Origin: Dehalococcoidia bacterium
Lineage (GTDB): Bacteria; Chloroflexota; Dehalococcoidia; GIF9; AB-539-J10
Assembly: GCA_030627025.1 (NCBI GenBank)
Contig: DAOUSX010000084.1
Span: 1 to 5,863, forward strand
DNA: 5,863 nt
Direction: 5' to 3'
Shown here: in pieces, positions 1 to 3,685 of the stretch
Layout: each line of letters opens with the position of its first letter
Numbering within the stretch: position 1 is the first letter of the stretch
Program-made: the position numbers and the translations under genes
The notes under the pieces: generated by a model
What the model was told of the DNA's origin: nothing
The model's database searches: none
The model's input: only the letters and a program-made list of their open reading frames with translations

Positions 1-479
1 CCATTCTTGGCTTCCTCAAAGAGGAGCCCATGCATGGTTACGAACTGCGGCAACGGCTGCAGACAGTCCTGGGATTCGCCTGGCAACCGAGCTTCGGGGC
101 TCTCTATCCGATGCTCCAGAAACTAGAGCAACGGGGTTTCGTGACTAAATCCGAAATAAAAAAAGGGCCCGGGCCGCAGAAACAGGTCTATTCCATTACA
201 GACCAGGGTCAGGCAAGACTGCGAGAATTATTGCTCAACAAGCAGGTTCCAGTCGGCTTGCCCCTACAAATACTATTTCTCGACCAGCTTTCAAAGCAGG
301 AGCGCAAAGATCTCTTGCACCAGGCAAGGCAGCAGAGAGTCGAGGCTCTGGAACGACTGGAGAGGGAGCGCACCAGGCGGGGGTGGTCAATGAACAGGTA
401 TCAACGTGTTGTTCTGGACTATGGTTTTGAAACCATCCAGCGGGAGTTGGCCTGGCTGGAAAAGCTGGAACAAGAGTAA
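1..479 (+). CDS. PadR-family transcriptional regulator (5' end outside window)
   Basis: The open frame runs in from before the window: the first whole codon is at base 3 and reads ILGFLKEEPMHGYEL, the typical PadR N-terminal helix, so the ATG at 30 is an internal Met and not the start. 158 residues are visible, probably lacking only a few. The winged helix follows, with GALYPMLQKLEQRGFV as the recognition-helix region and QKQVYSITDQGQARL as the wing. The C-terminal part (about residues 80-158) is a charged, helical Vir_C-type dimerisation segment ending in RYQRVVLDYGF and ELAWLEKLE. PadR proteins are usually homodimeric repressors of nearby transport, detoxification or stress genes, often responding to small hydrophobic or phenolic compounds. 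The regulated gene is not identifiable here; no transporter follows and the next 600 bases are non-coding. Family call is secure, ligand and target unknown. Confidence 0.93.
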   Translation, partial: ILGFLKEEPMHGYELRQRLQTVLGFAWQPSFGALYPMLQKLEQRGFVTKSEIKKGPGPQKQVYSITDQGQARLRELLLNKQVPVGLPLQILFLDQLSKQERKDLLHQARQQRVEALERLERERTRRGWSMNRYQRVVLDYGFETIQRELAWLEKLEQE

Positions 480-531
480 GGCACACGGGGAAAATGTTGC
501 TCTTTGTGTATCACTCCGACACTATATCGAT

Positions 532-561
532 TTGACATATAATATAGCGACTTGCTATAGG
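532..561 (+). promoter_or_regulatory. Promoter-like TTGACA with overlapping dyad
   Basis: A perfect -35 box TTGACA lies at 532-537. The best -10 at the usual distance is only TATAGG (556-561, 18-nt spacer). A perfect inverted repeat TATAGC-gactt-GCTATA (543-559) occupies the spacer and -10, and a further arm CTATAT (522-527) complements ATATAG (542-547). A dyad over a promoter core is what an operator would look like, and the PadR gene ends just upstream, but a link to PadR is only a guess. Confidence 0.35.
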
Positions 562-748
562 CGGAAAACCAGGTAGGCGTTCTGGTAAATTCATTGTCCC
601 CAAGGATTACCTATGGTTTACTTTATCGTCTACCATGTAGATTACCCGATAGCATACCATATACCGTTTACCCCACCATCCATGTCCCCAGAGGAGGAGG
701 GTTAGGATACTGTTCCAATACGAAATTCTAATTCTCCACCAGTGTCGC

Positions 749-757
749 TGATATAAT
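749..757 (+). promoter_or_regulatory. Extended -10 promoter candidate
   Basis: TGATATAAT matches the extended -10 consensus TGnTATAAT exactly; no convincing -35 box lies upstream, which extended -10 promoters can do without. Transcription would begin near 764 and pass through every stem from 822 to 1010, giving a leader of about 350 nt before the gene at 1114. This is the best placed promoter for an RNA that includes both arms of the 871-960 stem. Confidence 0.35.
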
Positions 758-821
758 CCCCCATCGTTACCTATTAACAATGATTTAGACATCGATATGC
801 GAGCTTATTACCTCTTGGCTG

Positions 822-842
822 CTCTCTATGCGGTATAGAGGG
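822..842 (+). other. Hairpin next to a G6-A-C6 palindrome
   Basis: CTCTAT (824-829) and ATAGAG (835-840) are exact complements around the loop GCGGT; one wobble and one G-C pair extend the stem to 8 bp. It runs directly into GGGGGGACCCCCC (840-852), a perfect odd palindrome. The two cannot both be fully formed in RNA since they share base 840 and neighbouring G residues. Function unknown; it may be the 5' part of the structured leader. Confidence 0.4.
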
Positions 843-870
843 GGGACCCCCCAAGGTAGATGTTGATAGC

Positions 871-960
871 CTGGCAACGCCCTATAATCTATTCCAAAAA
901 GGTATAGACAGGTGAACCAGGTAGTGTTATAATTCGGGTAGTTATAGGAAGCGTTGCTGG
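871..960 (+). ncRNA. Candidate structured RNA: long closing stem with internal hairpin
   Basis: GCAACGC (874-880) pairs exactly with GCGTTGC (951-957), and CCTATAA (881-887) exactly with TTATAGG (942-948), leaving only a 2-nt bulge (AA, 949-950): 14 Watson-Crick pairs, extendable by 871-873 with 958-960 through wobbles. Immediately inside, 888-895 and 901-908 form a second hairpin with an AAAAA loop and one mismatch, which would stack on the closing stem. The remainder (909-941) can form short G/C pairings, so a multi-branched fold is possible. The element ends 6 nt before a terminator stem, the spacing expected of a riboswitch-type aptamer or attenuator. It matches no riboswitch consensus I know. 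It could instead be a DNA-level inverted repeat, since a promoter-like site lies inside its loop. Confidence 0.4.
905..933 (+). promoter_or_regulatory. Sigma70-type promoter TAGACA-17-TATAAT
   Basis: TAGACA (905-910, five of six matches) and a perfect TATAAT (928-933) are separated by the ideal 17 nt. Transcription would start near 940, only about 27 nt before the terminator stem, giving either a short RNA of roughly 70 nt or, on read-through, the mRNA of the gene at 1114. By sequence it is the best promoter in the spacer. Confidence 0.55.
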
Positions 961-966
961 CCTGAT

Positions 967-1010
967 AAGGAGGCAACTGCACTTCAGAGCAGTTGCCTCC
1001 TTTTATTTTA
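967..1010 (+). terminator. Strong intrinsic terminator / possible attenuator
   Basis: A perfect 14-bp stem (967-980 with 989-1002, core GGAGGCAACTGC/GCAGTTGCCTCC) closes an 8-nt loop and is followed by TTTTATTTTA. The T-rich tract is only on the + strand side, so it ends rightward transcription. It lies 490 nt past the padR-like stop and 104 nt before the next start, so it either ends a small RNA from the 749 or 905 promoters or works as an attenuator for the gene at 1114. Its left arm can also pair with 953-963. Confidence 0.8.
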
Positions 1011-1048
1011 TTCTGCGATGACAAAGAAAGGAGGAAACAACCGCTGGC

Positions 1049-1102
1049 GTGGGACAAAAACATGGTAATAATCAACACCGTACACAGCGAAAGAGAAATT
1101 GA
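1049..1102 (+). CDS. Possible 17-codon leader peptide
   Basis: A GTG at 1049 opens 17 codons reading (M)GQKHGNNQHRTQRKRN and stopping at TGA 1100-1102. A strong AAAGGAGG (1027-1034) lies 14 nt upstream, further than ideal. The stop touches the ribosome binding site of the next gene (1102-1110), the arrangement seen in translational coupling. The peptide is very basic and polar and resembles nothing I recognise. The otherwise unexplained second Shine-Dalgarno sequence is the main argument; the spacing and the short length are against it. Confidence 0.2.
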   Translation: MGQKHGNNQHRTQRKRN

Positions 1103-1113
1103 AAGGAGGACAT

Positions 1114-1503
1114 ATGGCCAAGGTTACCAAGAGAAAAGCGCCTTCAAGAATCAAATATGAACAGGGCCATCCTACAGTGAGCTGCCGGGTTTCTAGGGAG
1201 ATCTATGACAGGCTGTCAGAGGCCAAGGAGGTAGAGGGTAAAAGTTTTGCCGACATCCTAAAGCTAGGGCTGGGGATACTCGAGGTACGAGTTAAGAAGC
1301 TGGGAGATGTAAGAAAGCAAGGTTGGGATGAAGGGTATAAGAAAGGTTTTGCCGATGCCAGACTTCGCTATAGGGTCATTTATCATTGCAGTGTATGTGG
1401 GCAAGTGATGGAAGTGACAAGCACAGAAGAGAAAGAGGTTATTGACGAATGCATGCGGGAACGAGGGTGGGCTCACATGGAATGCCATGAACGGATGCGA
1501 TGA
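1114..1503 (+). CDS. Ribbon-helix-helix-like protein with C-terminal zinc site
   Basis: The start ATG at 1114 has an excellent AAAGGAGGA at 1102-1110; a TTG at 1099 would lie before that site and is rejected. The product is 129 residues. After a basic N-terminus (KVTKRKAPSRIKYE), residues 20-54 read as a strand followed by two helices, with PTVSCRVSREIYDRL and the turn EGKSFADILKLGLG, the pattern of a ribbon-helix-helix DNA-binding dimer. A linker (about 60-85) with G-Y/W-x-x-G spacing follows. The tail holds C92-x2-C95 and H121-x2-C124 plus H125, a likely single zinc site. It is probably a small DNA-binding regulator or adaptor; the target is unknown. It sits alone between two structured spacers, with the terminator at 967-1010 upstream, so its expression may be attenuated. 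Conserved proteins of this layout occur in anaerobic bacteria and archaea as far as I recall; no characterised function is known to me. Confidence 0.85.
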   Translation: MAKVTKRKAPSRIKYEQGHPTVSCRVSREIYDRLSEAKEVEGKSFADILKLGLGILEVRVKKLGDVRKQGWDEGYKKGFADARLRYRVIYHCSVCGQVMEVTSTEEKEVIDECMRERGWAHMECHERMR

Positions 1504-1538
1504 GCCCTGGCTTGTTGGGGCAGGTCAACAAATCGATG

Positions 1539-1557
1539 AACTGTGATATCCACAGTT
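1539..1557. promoter_or_regulatory. Operator-like dyad AACTGTG-N5-CACAGTT
   Basis: Perfect 7-bp arms around ATATC, 36 nt after the stop of the ribbon-helix-helix/zinc gene. No T-run follows, so it is not an intrinsic terminator. The symmetry suits a dimeric DNA-binding protein, and the neighbour encodes a candidate one, but no promoter core lies directly beside it. Confidence 0.35.
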
Positions 1558-1621
1558 AGGTAAGTAGAAGAGTTACTTCTTGCCAGCCTACGCGGCAGGT
1601 GTAAAGCCGAGTATAGCGTTA

Positions 1622-1660
1622 GTGTTTGCCTGGCGGAGTAGTGAGCCAGATGGCAAGCAT
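1622..1660 (+). other. Bulged stem-loop in the spacer before the CofE-like gene
   Basis: Bases 1622-1630 pair with 1652-1660 (two wobbles) and 1631-1634 with 1645-1648, giving a 13-bp stem with a 3-nt bulge (GAT) and a 10-nt loop. CTTGCCA at 1579-1585 is an exact complement of TGGCAAG at 1651-1657 and would compete for the same strand. No T-run follows. I checked for a tRNA: the enclosed length would fit, but there is no T-loop sequence, so it is not one. Confidence 0.35.
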
Positions 1661-1690
1661 AAGTGCCTCACCAATTCATATGCCCATCAT

Positions 1691-1719
1691 TTAGCTTTTA
1701 CCGTCAGGTGAACTATAAT
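1691..1719 (+). promoter_or_regulatory. Promoter of the CofE-like gene
   Basis: A perfect TATAAT at 1714-1719 (context CTATAATAGA) has a weak -35 TTAGCT (1691-1696) 17 nt upstream. Transcription would begin around 1726 and give a leader of about 67 nt. The same CTATAATAGA occurs at the promoter-like site near the window end. Confidence 0.55.
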
Positions 1720-1731
1720 AGAGACGTGGGT

Positions 1732-1760
1732 ACCGCAGACCATCTATGCGGTTTTTAATT
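1732..1760 (+). terminator. Terminator-like hairpin in the 5' leader
   Basis: ACCGCA (1732-1737) pairs with TGCGGT (1747-1752) around a 9-nt loop, followed by TTTTTAATT. It starts only about 6 nt after the predicted transcription start, so it could be an attenuator for the CofE-like gene or the end of a transcript entering from the spacer upstream. The stem is short (6 bp), so strength is moderate. Confidence 0.5.
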
Positions 1761-1792
1761 ACAGGTTAGCCTTATTTGTGAGGGGGGATGAC

Positions 1793-2716
1793 ATGAAGAA
1801 AATTGAGATTCTAGGCCTAGGCTCTGTGCCTGGTATTAAGCCTGGGGATAAACTAGGGGAGATTATTGTTGGCTGCGCCAAGGATGAGGCAGGTGGCATA
1901 GAGGAAAGGGACATCATTGTTGTAACCAGCAAGATAGTATCAAAGGCCGAGAACAGGGTTGCCAGTTTGAGCGAGGTCAAGCCAGGGAAGAAAGCGATGA
2001 GGCTTTCCCGCCGGACAGGCAAAGCGGCTTCTAAACTCCAGCTTATCGTGGATAATAACCACGAAATAATTGCTGTGATCCCGCTGAGCGGGCTTGCCGA
2101 AGAGTATGTTATGAAGTCCACTGCAAGGCCAGACGAAGCTCGGCAGCTTTTGGCCAAGGAGGCTTGCATTCTGGTAACTAAGGACAGCAAGGGCAGGCTA
2201 CACACCTATGATGGTGGCATCGATAGCTCAAATCACCCTGACGATATCGTTAGCCTACCACCATCTGACCCCGACAGGTCAGCAAGAGAAATTAGACAAG
2301 AAATAAAGAGACTTACTGGCAAGGAGGTGGCCGTGCTCATTGCCGATACTGAGATAGTGCCATTCGGGTCTATCGACCTTGCCACTGGTTGCTCAGGTAT
2401 AGAGCCAATAACTAAAAGGTTCGGAGAACCCGATAGGTTTGGTAAGCCTAAGTTCGGGGGAATGGACATAATCGCTCATGAGCTAACCGCTGCCACCGCC
2501 CTTTTGTTTGGCCAGACTGATGAGGGGATTCCAGTGGCTATTATCCGGGGCCTGGATTATGCTCCGAGCGACAAGGAGAACGTATTGAGCACCCTTGTAG
2601 CTGACCAGCACCAGCTTAGAAGGACAATAGGGTCGGCAATAAAGGCCACGGCGAATATTGGAGACTTTAAGGATCGAATGTTATCCTGGGTTCTCCGTTT
2701 ATTGGCTAAAGCCTGA
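1793..2716 (+). CDS. CofE-family (F420-0:L-glutamate ligase-like) protein, divergent
   Basis: The ATG at 1793 has AGGGGG 6 nt upstream and yields MKKIEILGLGSVPGIKPGD, the classic CofE N-terminus; a GTG at 1778 lies before that ribosome binding site. The product is 307 residues; CofE is typically near 250. CofE adds glutamate to coenzyme F420-0 using GTP and divalent metal in the cytoplasm. Family motifs seen: D40 and TSKIVSKAE (45-53), GGIDSSN (141-147), DPDRSAR (159-165), VLIADT (181-186) with the conserved Asp, GIEPI (202-206), and FGQTDEGIPVAIIRGLDY (239-256). Differences: about 25-30 extra residues near 96-135, a C-terminal extension of about 50 residues, N to D in the NAG(V/I)D motif, and IVPFGSIDLATG where CofE has GRPxR plus a longer loop. 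Substrate use may therefore differ. No other F420 genes are nearby. Family membership is strong; true CofE activity is uncertain, so no symbol is given. Confidence 0.85.
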   Translation: MKKIEILGLGSVPGIKPGDKLGEIIVGCAKDEAGGIEERDIIVVTSKIVSKAENRVASLSEVKPGKKAMRLSRRTGKAASKLQLIVDNNHEIIAVIPLSGLAEEYVMKSTARPDEARQLLAKEACILVTKDSKGRLHTYDGGIDSSNHPDDIVSLPPSDPDRSAREIRQEIKRLTGKEVAVLIADTEIVPFGSIDLATGCSGIEPITKRFGEPDRFGKPKFGGMDIIAHELTAATALLFGQTDEGIPVAIIRGLDYAPSDKENVLSTLVADQHQLRRTIGSAIKATANIGDFKDRMLSWVLRLLAKA

Positions 2717-2925
2717 TTGCTTTTGGTATGGATGCTCGCTGGAGGTAGTGGCCAGAGTAACAAGATGGCTGAATGTTCAATCGAGTCTACTAGTGATTCT
2801 TTGGGGCTGGATATTGCCTCGGCCTGTCTTGTGGGGCAGTTAGAAGCGAGAATGTGCATTTCCCTTGCTCGACAGAACAATAACCTAGTAAGATACTTTT
2901 GTCTAGGGTCTAATGGAACTACAGC

Positions 2926-3477
2926 ATGTCTGATTTTGCCCTTACTGAAGAGCAGTATAACGAAGTGGTTCGTCTTTCGAGAGCCTACCACCGAGAGGCG
3001 CATAGATGCAGGGATTGTAAGGCATATCTCGCTGGATGCGTCATGATGGGCGCTGCCTTGGAAGCCTCCCTACTCGCTTTTGTAAATTGCTACCCTGACG
3101 AGGCTCTCCGCTCGACGCGTGCTCCTACCAGGCGGGGAACCATTAAGCCACTGGCACAATGGTCATTGGCCGAGTTCTTGGCAGTTGCGAAGGAACGAGC
3201 TTGGCTGCCATCTGGTCTCTCCTTGGACGAAGAGTGGAGTGACAAGAAGGCGCAAATAGGTGATTATACTGAGGTACTTCGGCAGATTAGAAACCTTATC
3301 CATCCCACACAGCACATGCTTGCTTTGCCGCATAAGAGGATTACAAAGCGATATCTGAAGATGTCGTTCGAAATATTCGACGTGGCAACTGAGTATTTTC
3401 TGAACAAGATTGGCGAGTCTTTGCGTGCCGTGTTTGAGGCAGACACTGAGGAAGAGAACGCCCCCAAGAATCCATAG
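2926..3477 (+). CDS. Helical protein with RNxxHP motif, possibly HEPN-like
   Basis: The start ATG at 2926 is the first after an in-frame stop at 2911, so the frame is bounded; the ribosome binding site is weak (GGA about 10 nt upstream). The product is 183 residues and looks mostly alpha-helical and cytoplasmic. A small-residue-rich helix at about 33-53 (YLAGCVMMGAALEASLLAF) is followed by a variable middle and then YTEVLRQIRNLIHPTQH at 114-130. An Arg-Asn...His motif after a long helix recalls HEPN domains, where Rx4-6H is the RNase active site; here R122 to H126 is Rx3H, though R119 to H126 is Rx6H. No nucleotidyltransferase partner, as in MNT-HEPN toxin-antitoxin pairs, lies beside it. It is separated from the CofE-like gene by 209 bases that hold no clear promoter, terminator or gene. 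The function is unknown to me; HEPN membership is inference. Confidence 0.75.
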   Translation: MSDFALTEEQYNEVVRLSRAYHREAHRCRDCKAYLAGCVMMGAALEASLLAFVNCYPDEALRSTRAPTRRGTIKPLAQWSLAEFLAVAKERAWLPSGLSLDEEWSDKKAQIGDYTEVLRQIRNLIHPTQHMLALPHKRITKRYLKMSFEIFDVATEYFLNKIGESLRAVFEADTEEENAPKNP

Positions 3478-3590
3478 TCAACGAAATGATGGAGTGTGTG
3501 ACTCGACAATAAACGAGGCCCCAGAATCGAAAATTAGGCGGGTATTTGTCATCTCGAATGGTGTTTTTGCCAAAATCCTGCCGAGTGTAG

Positions 3591-3608
3591 TAGACTAAAC
3601 TTGGTCTA
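3591..3608. promoter_or_regulatory. 18-bp operator-like palindrome
   Basis: TAGACTAAACTTGGTCTA has 8-bp arms around AC with one asymmetric position (T opposite G). It lies 78 bases before the protease start. No T-run follows. A convincing promoter core is not seen beside it; TTAAAG (3618-3623) and TACAGT (3641-3646), 17 nt apart, are the nearest weak boxes. Confidence 0.35.
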
Positions 3609-3685
3609 GCATTTCTGTTAAAGCGCCTGCTCGTAGAAAATACAGTCTCCTGTTGAATGTAACCTTTGGCTCAGAGAGGAGAGCC

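Larger units (their letters stand above)
480..1113 (+). other. Long structured intergenic / leader region
   Basis: About 630 bases separate the padR-like stop from the next well-supported start. Minus-strand open frames exist here (607-792 and 785-1078) but have no ribosome binding site or recognisable protein character, and the second runs through a terminator hairpin, so I do not call them genes. What is visible is a set of promoter-like boxes (532-561, 749-757, 905-933), AT-rich dyads at 522-560, irregularly spaced TACC motifs at 608-672, a hairpin at 822-842, an odd G6-A-C6 palindrome at 840-852, a long stem at 871-960 and a strong terminator at 967-1010. Together these suggest a transcribed regulatory leader or small RNA for the gene at 1114, but no known RNA family is recognised. 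Confidence 0.5.

Noticed and set aside
909..960. Resemblance to the bacterial SRP RNA (GTGAACCAGGT, then GGAAGC)
   Set aside because: The conserved apical GGAAGGAAGCAGC block is missing and the spacing is wrong, so the match is probably chance.
607..1078. Two minus-strand open frames (607-792 and 785-1078)
   Set aside because: No ribosome binding sites, no protein-like character, and the second crosses a perfect terminator hairpin.
1579..1657. tRNA-like 7-bp closing stem of about 79 nt
   Set aside because: No TTCRA T-loop, no CCA-proximal T arm and no believable anticodon arm.
911..1713. Shared CAGGTGAAC near two TATAAT boxes (910-918 and 1705-1713)
   Set aside because: A 9-base match between two spacers of this size is expected by chance and sits at different distances from the -10 boxes.
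2717..3046. Open frame starting right after the CofE-like stop
   Set aside because: It overlaps the better supported gene at 2926 by 120 bases, begins with TTG without a ribosome site and has no protein-family look.
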